64,000 nt of DNA from Betaproteobacteria bacterium UBA2592 (GCA_002340095.1 DDKS01000006.1:62001-126000); one strand, 5' to 3'; positions 19,624 through 27,855 are shown, counted from the first letter of the stretch. Notes: generated from the letters alone by a model not told the origin. Program-made: numbers and translations.

Positions 19624-20703
19624 ATGTCCCAGCCCCAGATCCCCGTCACCGACGATCTCCGCATTCTCGACATCAAGGAACTGCTGCCGCCATCCCGGGT
19701 GCTGGCCGATTGCCCCGCCTCCCCGGCGGCCCGGCAGTGCACCCATGCCGCCCGGCAGGCCATCCACCGCATCCTGCATGGCGCCGATGACCGGCTGGTG
19801 GTGATCATTGGCCCGTGTTCGATCCATGACCCGCTGGCGGCCCTGGATTACGCCCGCCGCCTCAAGGCCGAGGCGGCACGGCTCGATGCCGATCTGCTGG
19901 TGGTCATGCGCGTCTATTTCGAAAAGCCGCGCACCACGGTGGGCTGGAAGGGCCTCATCAACGACCCCCATCTGGATGGCAGCTACGACATCAACACCGG
20001 CTTGCGTCTGGCCCGGCGCATCCTGCACGACATCGCTGGCCTGGGCCTGCCCTGCGCCACCGAGTTCCTCGACACCATCACTCCCCAGTACACGGCCGAC
20101 CTGATCGCCTGGGGCGCCATCGGAGCCCGCACCACCGAATCCCAGGTGCACCGGGAGCTGGCTTCCGGCCTGTCCTGCCCGGTGGGCTTCAAGAACGGCA
20201 CGGACGGAAACGTGAAGATCGCCGTGGATGCCATCCGGGCTGCCAACGCGCCGCACCATTTCCTCTCCGTCACCAAGGCGGGGCACTCTGCCATCGTTTC
20301 CACGGCCGGCAACGAGGACTGCCACGTAATCCTGCGCGGCGGCAGGGAGCCCAACTATGACGCTCCCCATGTGGAATCCGCCTGTCAGGAACTGGCTGCT
20401 GCCGGTCTGGCCCAGCGCCTGATGATCGACCTCTCCCATGGCAACAGCAAGAAGGATTACCGTCGCCAGGCAGAAGTGGCCCGGGACGTGGCGGCCCAAC
20501 TACAGGCGGGGGAAGAGCGGATCATGGGCGTCATGGTCGAATCCCATCTGGAAGAAGGGCGCCAGGATCTGGTTCCGGGCCAGCCGCTGGCTTACGGCAA
20601 GAGCATCACCGATGCCTGCCTGGGCTGGGAAGCCAGCGTCCAGGTGCTGGACGAACTGGCCGCTGCCGTCCGGGCCCGGCGCCTCATCGAGGCCGGGCGC
20701 TGA
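19624..20703 (+). CDS. aroG: 3-deoxy-7-phosphoheptulonate synthase (DAHP synthase, class I AroFGH)
   Basis: 359 residues. Condenses phosphoenolpyruvate and erythrose-4-phosphate at the head of aromatic amino acid synthesis. Motifs: VIIGPCSIHDP (metal-binding Cys), MRVYFEKPRTTVGWKG, GARTTESQVHRELASG, GFKNGTDG, and the metal ligands in SVTKAGHSAI and MIDLSHGNSKKD. The paralogues AroF/G/H differ in feedback control, which cannot be read off reliably here; the symbol is by general similarity. Separated from the CBS gene by 135 bp containing a short GGCGACA/TGTCGCC hairpin without a T-tract. Confidence 0.95.
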   Translation: MSQPQIPVTDDLRILDIKELLPPSRVLADCPASPAARQCTHAARQAIHRILHGADDRLVVIIGPCSIHDPLAALDYARRLKAEAARLDADLLVVMRVYFEKPRTTVGWKGLINDPHLDGSYDINTGLRLARRILHDIAGLGLPCATEFLDTITPQYTADLIAWGAIGARTTESQVHRELASGLSCPVGFKNGTDGNVKIAVDAIRAANAPHHFLSVTKAGHSAIVSTAGNEDCHVILRGGREPNYDAPHVESACQELAAAGLAQRLMIDLSHGNSKKDYRRQAEVARDVAAQLQAGEERIMGVMVESHLEEGRQDLVPGQPLAYGKSITDACLGWEASVQVLDELAAAVRARRLIEAGR

Positions 20704-20748
20704 CCCGGGCCGGTCTGCTCCCCCCTGCATCCGTCGATGACTCTTCCT

Positions 20749-20764
20749 TGTCGTCTTGCCGACA
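20749..20764 (+). promoter_or_regulatory. NifA upstream activating sequence
   Basis: TGTCGTCTTGCCGACA, an exact TGT-N10-ACA, extended by flanking CCT/AGG to a longer palindrome (CCTTGTCG...CGACAAGG) also seen at the other nif sites in this window. It lies about 70 bp upstream of a sigma-54 promoter and 120 bp upstream of the gene at 20885, in the non-coding gap after aroG. Confidence 0.8.
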
Positions 20765-20831
20765 AGGAATCCGGAGCGGCCATCCCTTGCATCTCCCTGT
20801 TTCGAAAGGAAAATTCGTGGCGCTCGTGGTG

Positions 20832-20847
20832 TGGCTTGCTTCTTGCT
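20832..20847 (+). promoter_or_regulatory. sigma-54 promoter for the 187-residue gene
   Basis: TGGCTTGCTTCTTGCT: -24 GG and -12 GC separated by exactly ten bases, with TGGC and TTGC elements intact. Initiation would be near 20858, leaving a leader of about 27 bases before the ATG at 20885. Confidence 0.78.
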
Positions 20848-20884
20848 GTTGAGCCTCGGTTCAAATCAAGACAGGGAGCAAACC

Positions 20885-21448
20885 ATGCTGTTCGACCGTT
20901 ACGAGCAAGATCAACTGCTGTTCAACACCAATTTCAAGGAAGCCTGCAGCGATCCGGGCCTGTCCGCCTATCGGGGCGAACTGATCCTGATCGAGGGCGA
21001 GGTGGGCGATGCCCAGGGGCGGCGCAAGCCCCCCCATCTGGTCATGCGCCAGGCCATCGCCCTGGCGGAGGGGGACAAGCTCCTCCTGCTGGCCGGCTCC
21101 CTCGACGATGTCCTCCACATCCGCGAAGTGCTGGGCAAATACCAGCCCGACCTCGAGCCGGGGGCCGTGCTCATGTTGTTCGTGGTGAACATTCCCCAGT
21201 CCCTCACCGTGACCATGGACGGCATCAACTGCTACCTCATCTCCATGCAGGACGGCATGGCCTGGAACGAGATGTGCGAACTGCTGGGACTGGAGAAGGG
21301 CGATTTCAAGGGCCAGTCCGCCGCCGACAAGGTGCTGACCGCCTATCGGGCCTTTGCCGAGTTCAAGCCCAAATACCCGGTGGTGGATCTGGAAGCCGCC
21401 CTGGCGACCCGCAACGACGCCAAGCGGGATGCCCGCGGGCCGGTGTGA
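20885..21448 (+). CDS. unrecognised protein under NifA/sigma-54-type control
   Basis: 187 residues, soluble, acidic, no signal peptide or membrane helix. No family recognised. Visible features: an N-terminal MLFDRYEQDQLLFNTNFKEA, a hydrophobic alternating core (VLMLFVVNIPQSLTVTMDG), and a C-terminal alpha-helical stretch. The open frame extends upstream, but AGGGAG eight bases before the ATG at 20885, and a predicted transcription start at about 20858, fix this start. It is monocistronic: a strong terminator follows at 21470. The complete NifA site plus -24/-12 promoter says it is expressed during nitrogen fixation, although the nearest nif gene is about 4 kb away. Confidence 0.8.
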   Translation: MLFDRYEQDQLLFNTNFKEACSDPGLSAYRGELILIEGEVGDAQGRRKPPHLVMRQAIALAEGDKLLLLAGSLDDVLHIREVLGKYQPDLEPGAVLMLFVVNIPQSLTVTMDGINCYLISMQDGMAWNEMCELLGLEKGDFKGQSAADKVLTAYRAFAEFKPKYPVVDLEAALATRNDAKRDARGPV

Positions 21449-21469
21449 GGGGTAACTGTGAAAAAACAG

Positions 21470-21493
21470 CCACACCTGCGGGTGTGGTTTTTT
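21470..21493 (+). terminator. rho-independent terminator
   Basis: CCACACC-TGCG-GGTGTGG hairpin followed by six T, 21 bases after the stop of the 187-residue gene. An A-run on the left arm side also makes it possible in reverse. Confidence 0.9.
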
Positions 21494-21536
21494 GTTTCCG
21501 GTCTGTAATGGCTTTGCGGAGAGCGGACAAATAAAA

Positions 21537-21556
21537 ACGGGCGCCGAAGCGCCCGT
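21537..21556 (-). terminator. rho-independent terminator of porin 1
   Basis: On the minus strand ACGGGCGC-TTCG-GCGCCCGT followed by a T-rich run, 28 bases beyond the stop of the minus-strand porin gene. The TTCG tetraloop is a very stable type. Confidence 0.88.
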
Positions 21557-21584
21557 TTGATCTTCAGAGTCTCGTCAGACGAGA

Positions 21585-22700
21585 TTAGAAGGTGTGCTTC
21601 AGGCCAACCTGGAAGCCGTTCTGGTAGCCGTTGCCAGCGTTGGTGGCGTCGCCGACGCTGGTTTGACGTTGCAGCTGGCTGGCACGACGACCGTTGGCAT
21701 TGTCGTTGCTGATGTCAGCATAGGCAGCATACACATTGGTACGCTTGGACAGGGCGTAGGTGTAACCCAGGGCCCACTGGTCGGCATCAGCGCTACCGGC
21801 ACCGTTCAGCTTCAGCTTGGAGGTGTTGTAGGAAGCCAGCACAGCGTGCTTGCCGAAGGGCACGGTCACGCCCAGGCCCCAGGTGCGCAGCTTCAGGTCG
21901 TCAGAGCCAGCGAAGTCCTTCCACTTGTTCTGGTCATAGTAGGCAGCCAGCTTGGCCATGCCGAAGTCGTAGGTGCCGCCCAGGGTCCAGTTGGTGATCT
22001 TCTGGTTGTCGGCAGGGGTGTCGTTTGCCAGGTCGATCTGGTGGTAGTTCAGAGCCACATCGATGGGGCCGTTGGTGTAACGGGGCAGGATGGCGAACAC
22101 GGTGTTGTCACCGGTGTTGGCCACAGCTTCCTGGCCGATGGCGTTGTTGGAGTAGGCCACGGTCACGTTGAAGCCGGAGAATCTGGGAGAAACATAAGCC
22201 ACGGCGTTGTCGACGCGGGTGGGGTCGAACAGGTTTTCACCGCCGACGGTCACACCGTAGTTGGCAGCACCCATCACGTTACGATACCGACCCACGGTAC
22301 CGGCCTTGAAGGGGTCAATCGTGGACATGAAGGAGTACTTGGGGGTGTACAGGCGACCAGCGATCACGGTACCGAAGTCACCGGTCAGGCCAGCGAACAC
22401 CTGACGGCCGAACAGACGGCCATTCTGGGTGGAGGTGCCGACGTCAGCGGTGTAGCCGGCTTCCAGGGTGAACAGGGCCTTCAGGCCGTTGCCCAGATCT
22501 TCGGTGCCCTTGAAGCCCAGGCGGTTGCCAGCGGAGATGCCGGAGTTGATGGCGTTCTGGCTGTCAACACCGTTGGTGATGTTGTCACCGCGATGGGTAA
22601 AGCCCATGTCGATGGAGCCGTAGATCTGCACGTTAGACTGAGCAAAGGCGGCGGTGGAAGCCAGGCCGGCGATGGCCAGAGCGATCAGTTTCTTTTGCAT
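21585..22700 (-). CDS. Gram-negative porin (betaproteobacterial general porin type)
   Basis: 371 residues. A 20-residue signal peptide (MQKKLIALAIAGLASTAAFA) precedes a mature start QSNVQIYGSIDMG, the usual opening of 16-strand trimeric porins of betaproteobacteria. RLGFKGTEDLGNGLKALFTL, YVSPRFSGFNV and the C-terminal phenylalanine (GLKHTF), needed for outer-membrane assembly, are present. AAAGGAG lies upstream of the ATG. It is divergent from a close paralogue across 402 bp; the first 30 residues are nearly identical. Forms diffusion channels in the outer membrane; substrate preference unknown. Confidence 0.95.
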   Translation of the reverse strand: MQKKLIALAIAGLASTAAFAQSNVQIYGSIDMGFTHRGDNITNGVDSQNAINSGISAGNRLGFKGTEDLGNGLKALFTLEAGYTADVGTSTQNGRLFGRQVFAGLTGDFGTVIAGRLYTPKYSFMSTIDPFKAGTVGRYRNVMGAANYGVTVGGENLFDPTRVDNAVAYVSPRFSGFNVTVAYSNNAIGQEAVANTGDNTVFAILPRYTNGPIDVALNYHQIDLANDTPADNQKITNWTLGGTYDFGMAKLAAYYDQNKWKDFAGSDDLKLRTWGLGVTVPFGKHAVLASYNTSKLKLNGAGSADADQWALGYTYALSKRTNVYAAYADISNDNANGRRASQLQRQTSVGDATNAGNGYQNGFQVGLKHTF

Positions 22701-23102
22701 TGATGAATCTCCTTTGTGGTTTGAGATTTGGCCTGACCGTTGCCGGCCTGGCCAACCTTTACCTCTCGGAAAGAGAAGTTGAGCCGGATTCTGGCAAAGG
22801 GTGTCGGGGGGGGCAAGCCGTGTGAGCCGTCGGAAGCCCCTGGGGGGATGGTTTGTTGTTTTTTTGCAACTGCAACCGCGGCCTGATTGTTCGCTTTGCG
22901 ACAATGGTGTGTTGCGAATTTGCTACACAATGTCTTTCGTTGCGGCAGGTTGACGGGTTTGCCCTTGAAAGGGCCGCGTGAGGGCCGGGACAATGCCGGG
23001 GACGGGAGAGAGAATTTCGTCAGTTCCATTACAACAACTCTATTCATGTATCGGGTCCTCCGGGGCCTTCTCCCTAATTCATTCCTCATCAGGAGTTTCA
23101 GC
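22701..23102. promoter_or_regulatory. 402-bp divergent control region between two porin genes
   Basis: No gene is seen. The region contains a T7 run near 22860, a G-rich tract near 22810, and for the plus-strand porin a weak TTGAAA (22965) and GACAAT (22989) pair with an 18-base spacer. The leader before each porin is long (over 80 bases), as is common for porins controlled by small RNAs, but no specific small-RNA gene is recognisable. No NifA or sigma-54 motif found. Confidence 0.4.
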
Positions 23103-24209
23103 ATGCAGAAGAAACTGATCGCCCTGGCCATCGCCGGCCTGGCTTCCACCGCCGCCTTTGCTCAGTCCAACGTGCAGATCTACGGCGCCATCGACATGGG
23201 TTATTCCTACCGTGGCGATTCCTACATCAATGGTGTGAAGAGCCAGAGCGCCATCGATTCCGGCATCTCCGACGGCAACCGCCTGGGCTTCAAGGGCACC
23301 GAAGATCTGGGCAACGGCCTGAAGGCCGTGTTCACCCTGGAAACCGGCTTCCTGGCCGATACCGGCGTTTATGACGGCTTTGCCGGCGGTGGCCTGTTCA
23401 CCCGTCAGGCGCTGGTCGGCCTGAGCAGCGACAGCCTGGGTACCGTGGTGGCGGGTCGCCTCTACAACCCCCAGTATGCCTTCCTGACCTCCATCGATCC
23501 CTTCGGTGAAGGCACCGTGGGTACCTACCTGAACGTGGTGGGCAACGATGTCAGCGGTGGCCTGGCCGTGATCCCCCGTCTGAGCAACGCCGTGGCCTAT
23601 GTTTCCCCCAGCTTCTCCGGCTTCAACGTGACGGCTGCCTATTCTTCCCATGGTGATGTGGCTTCCAGTCAGGACCGTGTGGGCAACAGCGACAACAACA
23701 ACCGCGTGTTCGGCATTCTGCCCCGTTACACCAATGGTCCCATCGACATCGGCCTGAACTATCACCGCATCAGCTTCGGCGAGGATATCGGTCTGGGTCT
23801 GGATGACCTGCGCAACTGGACCCTGGGCGGCAGCTACGACTTCGGTGTGGTGAAGCTGGCGGCCTTCTATGCCGATACCCGTATCGATCCGGTTGCCGGT
23901 GACGACCTGAAGATCAAGAACTGGATGGTGGGTGCCACCGTGCCCTTCGGCAAGCATGCGGTCAAGGTTTCTTACAACCAGTCCAAGGCCAAAGTGGCCG
24001 ATGTGGATGGCACCTCCAAGCAGTGGGCCGTCGGCTACAACTACAGCCTGTCCAAGCGGACCAGCCTGTACACCGCCTACGCCGACATCAGCAATGATCA
24101 AGGAGCCAACGATCTGGTGCGCACCAGCACTTCCAGCGATGCTTCCAACGACGCCAGCGTCGGTGGCTACCAGCGCGGCTTCAACATCGGCATCATGCAC
24201 ACCTTCTGA
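23103..24209 (+). CDS. Gram-negative porin (paralogue of the divergent neighbour)
   Basis: 368 residues with the same 20-residue signal peptide as the divergent porin (MQKKLIALAIAGLASTAAFA) and mature start QSNVQIYGAIDMG. RLGFKGTEDLGNGLKAVFTL, YVSPSFSGFNV and C-terminal phenylalanine (GIMHTF) are present. The two porins agree almost base for base over the first 100 nucleotides, then diverge in the loop regions, as expected from duplication and loop diversification. CAGGAG lies upstream of the ATG, and a strong terminator follows. Confidence 0.95.
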   Translation: MQKKLIALAIAGLASTAAFAQSNVQIYGAIDMGYSYRGDSYINGVKSQSAIDSGISDGNRLGFKGTEDLGNGLKAVFTLETGFLADTGVYDGFAGGGLFTRQALVGLSSDSLGTVVAGRLYNPQYAFLTSIDPFGEGTVGTYLNVVGNDVSGGLAVIPRLSNAVAYVSPSFSGFNVTAAYSSHGDVASSQDRVGNSDNNNRVFGILPRYTNGPIDIGLNYHRISFGEDIGLGLDDLRNWTLGGSYDFGVVKLAAFYADTRIDPVAGDDLKIKNWMVGATVPFGKHAVKVSYNQSKAKVADVDGTSKQWAVGYNYSLSKRTSLYTAYADISNDQGANDLVRTSTSSDASNDASVGGYQRGFNIGIMHTF

Positions 24210-24233
24210 TTTCCTTCGGGAACTTCGGAAGGC

Positions 24234-24260
24234 AACGGGCGCTGCGGCGCCCGTTTTTTG
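24234..24260 (+). terminator. rho-independent terminator of porin 2
   Basis: AACGGGCGC-TGCG-GCGCCCGTT hairpin followed by a run of T, 25 bases after the porin stop. The stem is almost the same as that of the other porin's terminator. Confidence 0.92.
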
Positions 24261-24322
24261 CGCCTGGCGCAAATGCACGGGCGGGTGGTGGCTTTGCTTG
24301 CCCGTCAGGTTTCCTGCAGGCA

Positions 24323-24362
24323 TCAAAAAAATCCCCGGGGCGTCTTGGGACGGCCGCCGGGG
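24323..24362 (-). repeat. 40-bp direct repeat, copy 1 (also a minus-strand terminator)
   Basis: Identical over all 40 bases to 25175-25214. Read on the minus strand it forms CCCCGG...CCGGGG with further inner pairs, then seven T, so it terminates the toxin gene hepT, whose stop is 13 bases away. The copies flank the mntA/hepT cassette. Confidence 0.93.
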
Positions 24363-24375
24363 GATTCATGGGTTT

Positions 24376-24771
24376 TCATGGGCCGGTTGAAGGCCCATGG
24401 AGTGGTATGTCATCGAGCGAGGGGTGAAGTTCCAGCGCCCGCACCTGCTGATACAGCCCTGGCAGGTCGCATGCAATCGTTCTCCAGACCAGTTGCAGAT
24501 CGACTTTGTCATAGCCGTGGCAAACGCGGTTCCGCATCGCATACATGACCGACCAGGGGATGTGCTTGTGCAGGGTGGTGAATGGCAGGGCGGCGCGCTG
24601 AATGTTGTTCGCTGCTTCGCCAATGATCTCGATGTTGCGGATTACGGCGTCCTGCACCAGTTCGTTGGCCATGAATTCCGCTTCACCCATGTTCTCCGTG
24701 TAGCGTCTGATGCGCTCGATGGCTGTCAGGATGTGGCGGAGGTAGTCCGGGATGCGTGCGGCCTTGGTCAT
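24376..24771 (-). CDS. hepT: HepT-like ribonuclease toxin (HEPN, DUF86)
   Basis: 131 residues, all-helical. The HEPN catalytic motif R-x4-H-x-Y is exact: Arg80, His85 and Tyr87 in RNRVCHGY. In characterised HepT/MntA pairs this is the RNase active site, and the tyrosine is the residue the antitoxin AMPylates. The start is the ATG overlapping the mntA stop (ATGA), giving MTKAARIPDYLRHIL; an upstream extension is a shadow. The cassette sits next to the nifS end, between two identical terminators. Confidence 0.92.
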   Translation of the reverse strand: MTKAARIPDYLRHILTAIERIRRYTENMGEAEFMANELVQDAVIRNIEIIGEAANNIQRAALPFTTLHKHIPWSVMYAMRNRVCHGYDKVDLQLVWRTIACDLPGLYQQVRALELHPSLDDIPLHGPSTGP

Positions 24772-25058
24772 ACCGGCATGGCTTCGGATAGTACCCGGTT
24801 GCGGCAAGCATCGGGCAAGGCCGTGGGAGTCAGAACATCGACAGGGACGCCGAGGAGCTGCTGCAGCTCCACCTGGATTGCGGCCACGTCCATCAGCGTT
24901 GTTTCTGCCGTGGTGTCGATGAGGATGTCGAGGTCGCTACCATCCGTATCCTGACCGTGGAGCACAGAGCCAAATATGCGGGCGTTGCGGGCCCGATGGG
25001 ATTCGACCACATGCCGGATGGCGGCGCGGTTCAATGCCAAGGCTTCCGATGGTTTCAC
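24768..25058 (-). CDS. mntA: MntA-like minimal nucleotidyltransferase antitoxin
   Basis: 96 residues with the exact minimal nucleotidyltransferase signature GS-x10-D-x-D (Gly30-Ser31, Asp42, Asp44). Members neutralise HepT by transferring AMP to its active-site tyrosine. A GTG start at 25058 is chosen because GGGAGG lies just upstream; an ATG six codons earlier and a still longer open frame are alternatives. Overlaps hepT by 4 bp, antitoxin first, the standard order. Confidence 0.9.
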   Translation of the reverse strand: MKPSEALALNRAAIRHVVESHRARNARIFGSVLHGQDTDGSDLDILIDTTAETTLMDVAAIQVELQQLLGVPVDVLTPTALPDACRNRVLSEAMPV

Positions 25059-25174
25059 GTGCCCTCCCTGCAGCATGGTCCGGGTCGATGGTATTGAAAG
25101 CGGTGGTTGAAGACAATAGCGCCACGGGTGGGGCGCGGGATGAAGCCGGGACGGAGGGTAGCAGTGTCCTGCCG

Positions 25175-25214
25175 TCAAAAAAATCCCCGGGGCGTCTTGG
25201 GACGGCCGCCGGGG
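25175..25214 (-). repeat. 40-bp direct repeat, copy 2 (terminator of iscA-nifU-nifS)
   Basis: Identical to 24323-24362. It starts 37 bases beyond the nifS stop, and on the minus strand forms a 12-bp bulged stem (outer CCCCGG/CCGGGG) ending in seven T. This is presumably the original nifS terminator. Confidence 0.93.
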
Positions 25215-25251
25215 CGAGGAGAGGACTGCTGATGGACGCCGCGTTGTCCGT

Positions 25252-26460
25252 TCAGGCGTAGGCCGGGGCGAAGGCCTGTTCCGGATTGGTGAGGGGGCCT
25301 TTTTCGGTCCAGTAGGGGGAGAGCTTGCGCAACTGGGCGATGATGGGGGGCACGGCCTCGATCACCCGGTCCACTTCCGCCTCGGTGGTGTAGCGGGACA
25401 GGGAGAAGCGGATGGTGCCGTGCGCTGCCGTGTAGGGGATGCCCATGGCGCGCATGACGTGGGAGGGTTCCAGCGAGCCGGAGGTGCAGGCAGAACCGGA
25501 ACTGCAGGCGATGCCCACCTTGTTGAGGAGCAGCAGGATGGCCTCGCCTTCCACATATTCGAAGGCGATGTTGCTGGTATTGGGCAGCCGGTTGCTCACG
25601 TCGCCGGTGGCGAAGGCGTGGCTCACCCGGGCGAGGATGCCCTTTTCCAGCTTGTCGCGCAGGCGCTTCACCTCGGTGTTCTCGTGTTCCATGTACGCCA
25701 GGGCTAGTTCGGCGGCCTTGCCCAGGGCCACGATGGCCGGGGCGTTCTCGGTGCCGGCCCGGCGGCCGCGTTCCTGGTGCCCGCCGCGCAGCAGCGGGCG
25801 GAAGCGGCAGCCCCGGCGCAGGTAGAGCACGCCGATGCCCTTGGGCGCATGCAGCTTGTGGCCGGACAGCGACAGCATGTCGATCTTGCTGTCCTTGAGG
25901 CGCATGGGGATCTTGCCCACGGCCTGCACCGCGTCGGTGTGGAACATGATGCCCCGGGCGGCCGCCAGTTCGGCCATTTCCTCCACCGGGAAGAGGGTGC
26001 CGGTCTCGTTGTTGGCCCACATGACGGAGACGACGGCGACCCGGTCGTTCAAGAGGGACTTGTACTCGTCCATGTCGAGACGCCCCTTCTTGTCCACCTT
26101 GAGCTTGTGCACGATGTAGCCTTCCTTTTCCAGCCAGTCGCACAGGGTCAGGATGGCCGGGTGTTCGACAGCGGTGGTGATGACCGTGTTGCGCTCCGGC
26201 TGGGCCTTGAGGGCCGAGAGGATGGCGGTGGAGTCCGATTCGGTGCCGCAGGAGGTGAAGATGATTTCCGAATCATGCTCGGCCCCCAGGAGAGCCTGTA
26301 CCTGGCTGCGAGCTTGCTTGATCGCCTTGCCCACCTGGCTGCCGAAGGCGTGGATGGAGGATGGGTTGCCGAAGTGCTCGGTGAAGAAGGGGAGCATGGC
26401 CTCCACCGTGGCCGGGTCTACCCGGGTGGTGGCGTTGTTGTCCAGATAGATGGGTTCCAT
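25252..26460 (-). CDS. nifS: cysteine desulfurase NifS
   Basis: 402 residues. PLP enzyme that takes sulfur from cysteine to build the Fe-S clusters of nitrogenase on NifU. The PLP lysine is in LSGHKLHAPKG, the histidine stacking on PLP in AVEHPAI, and the persulfide cysteine in SSGSACTSG. Follows nifU by 30 bp, so it is the nif-specific paralogue rather than housekeeping IscS, although the two are close in sequence. Last gene of the iscA-nifU-nifS operon. Confidence 0.96.
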   Translation of the reverse strand: MEPIYLDNNATTRVDPATVEAMLPFFTEHFGNPSSIHAFGSQVGKAIKQARSQVQALLGAEHDSEIIFTSCGTESDSTAILSALKAQPERNTVITTAVEHPAILTLCDWLEKEGYIVHKLKVDKKGRLDMDEYKSLLNDRVAVVSVMWANNETGTLFPVEEMAELAAARGIMFHTDAVQAVGKIPMRLKDSKIDMLSLSGHKLHAPKGIGVLYLRRGCRFRPLLRGGHQERGRRAGTENAPAIVALGKAAELALAYMEHENTEVKRLRDKLEKGILARVSHAFATGDVSNRLPNTSNIAFEYVEGEAILLLLNKVGIACSSGSACTSGSLEPSHVMRAMGIPYTAAHGTIRFSLSRYTTEAEVDRVIEAVPPIIAQLRKLSPYWTEKGPLTNPEQAFAPAYA

Positions 26461-26490
26461 GGCGGTTTCCTGTGGGGTTGGGGGCGGGGC

Positions 26491-27417
26491 TCAGGCTTCC
26501 AGAGCCATGTAGGAGGCGGGCAGCACCAGTACCGGTTCGCCCAGGGCTTCCGCGATCTTCTGCTGGATGCCGCCCAGGGTGGCGGCTTCCATCATGCAGC
26601 CGGAACAGGCACCCTTGAGATTGACGTAGATGTGCTTGCCCTGCACCTCCACCAGTTCCACGTCGCCCTTGTCCCGCTGCAACATCGGGCGCAGGGATTC
26701 GAGCACTTCCTCCACCACCTTGATGCGCTGCACGCTGGTGAGCCGGGGCCGGGCGGCCGGTGCTGCGGCGGGGGCGGCGGCAGGTATGGCTGATTTTGTG
26801 GCGGGCTCGATCTGCACCAGGGGGGGCGAGACTTCGCCGGGGCCGGCCCGTTCGGCCTTGACCCTGGCGAGGATCTCCTCGATGCCTTCGTGACAGGCGG
26901 CACAGCCGCCTCCGGCCTTGGTGTAAAAGGTGACTTCCTCGACCGTGTTGAGGTTGTTGGCCTTGACCACGTCCTCGATCATCACCGCGTCGATGGCGAA
27001 GCACTTGCAGACCAGGGTGCCTTCTTCGTGGTCGTCGTGCCATTCCTCGCCCCGGTAGTTGGCCACGGCGGCCTGCAGGGCTTCGCGGCCCATCACCGAG
27101 CAGTGCATCTTCTCGGGGGGCAGGCCGTCCAGGTAGTCGGCGATGTCCTGATTGGAGACCTTGAGGGCTTCGTCCAGGGTCATGCCCTTGATGATTTCGG
27201 TCAGGGCCGAGGAGGAGGCGATGGCGGAGCCGCAGCCGAAGGTCTGAAAACGCGCATCCTCGATCACTTCCGTTTCGGGATTCACCTTGAGCATCAGGCG
27301 CAGGGCGTCGCCACACTGGATGGAGCCCACATCGCCGATGCCGTTCGCATCTTCGAGGGGGCCGGAGTTGCGGGGGTTGAAAAAGTGTTCGCGAACCTTG
27401 TCGGAATATTCCCACAT
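26491..27417 (-). CDS. nifU: Fe-S cluster scaffold protein NifU
   Basis: 308 residues with all three NifU modules: an IscU-like N-terminal scaffold (MWEYSDKVREHFFNPRNSG, FGCGSAIASSS, HCSVMG), a central permanent [2Fe-2S] domain (VCKCF and GGGCAACHEG), an alanine/proline-rich linker at about 205-230, and a C-terminal Nfu domain with CSGCM. Delivers [4Fe-4S] clusters to NifH and precursors to NifB. 12 bp downstream of iscA. Confidence 0.97.
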   Translation of the reverse strand: MWEYSDKVREHFFNPRNSGPLEDANGIGDVGSIQCGDALRLMLKVNPETEVIEDARFQTFGCGSAIASSSALTEIIKGMTLDEALKVSNQDIADYLDGLPPEKMHCSVMGREALQAAVANYRGEEWHDDHEEGTLVCKCFAIDAVMIEDVVKANNLNTVEEVTFYTKAGGGCAACHEGIEEILARVKAERAGPGEVSPPLVQIEPATKSAIPAAAPAAAPAARPRLTSVQRIKVVEEVLESLRPMLQRDKGDVELVEVQGKHIYVNLKGACSGCMMEAATLGGIQQKIAEALGEPVLVLPASYMALEA

Positions 27418-27429
27418 GATGTCGTCTCC

Positions 27430-27753
27430 TTAGACCGAGAAGGAAGAGCCGCAGGAACACTGGGCGCTGGCGTTGGGGTTGTCGAACTTGAAGCCGGTAT
27501 GGGTGAGGCTGTCGATGAAGTCGATGGTGACGTTGTCGAGCATGGGGTGGGAGAAAGGGTCCACCAGCAGCTTGATGCCGTCCACTTCGATTTCCCAGTC
27601 GTCCTCGGCCTTTTCGGCCTCCAGGCGCATGCCGTACTGGAAGCCGGAACAGCCACCGCCGGAAATCATCAGGCGCAGCCCGGCCACGGGGGTTTCGGAG
27701 CCGCGGATGAAGCGCTGGATGGCTTTCACGGCATTCGGGGTCAGGTGGATCAT
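27430..27753 (-). CDS. iscA: HesB/IscA-type iron-sulfur carrier of the nif operon
   Basis: 107 residues. The A-type carrier cysteines are in SGGGCSGFQYG and the C-terminal CSCGSSFSV. The ATG giving MIHLTPNAVKAIQRF is used; the longer open frame runs into the promoter. It is the first gene after the sigma-54 promoter at 27790, ahead of nifU and nifS, where it would pass clusters to nitrogenase proteins under fixation conditions. Confidence 0.94.
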   Translation of the reverse strand: MIHLTPNAVKAIQRFIRGSETPVAGLRLMISGGGCSGFQYGMRLEAEKAEDDWEIEVDGIKLLVDPFSHPMLDNVTIDFIDSLTHTGFKFDNPNASAQCSCGSSFSV

Positions 27754-27789
27754 GCTGAATTCTCCGGTGTAGGGGGATGCCTCCATTCA

Positions 27790-27804
27790 GCAAGTGCCAT
27801 GCCA
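27790..27804 (-). promoter_or_regulatory. sigma-54 promoter of iscA-nifU-nifS
   Basis: On the minus strand TGGCATGGCACTTGC: TGGCAT, five bases, TTGC. Spacing GG-N10-GC is exact. Initiation would be close to 27778, 25 bases before the iscA start. Confidence 0.88.
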
Positions 27805-27855
27805 AAGTTCGAAGCGTTTATAAAACAATGGCTTGTATTTCTTCTGGCGGAAGCT

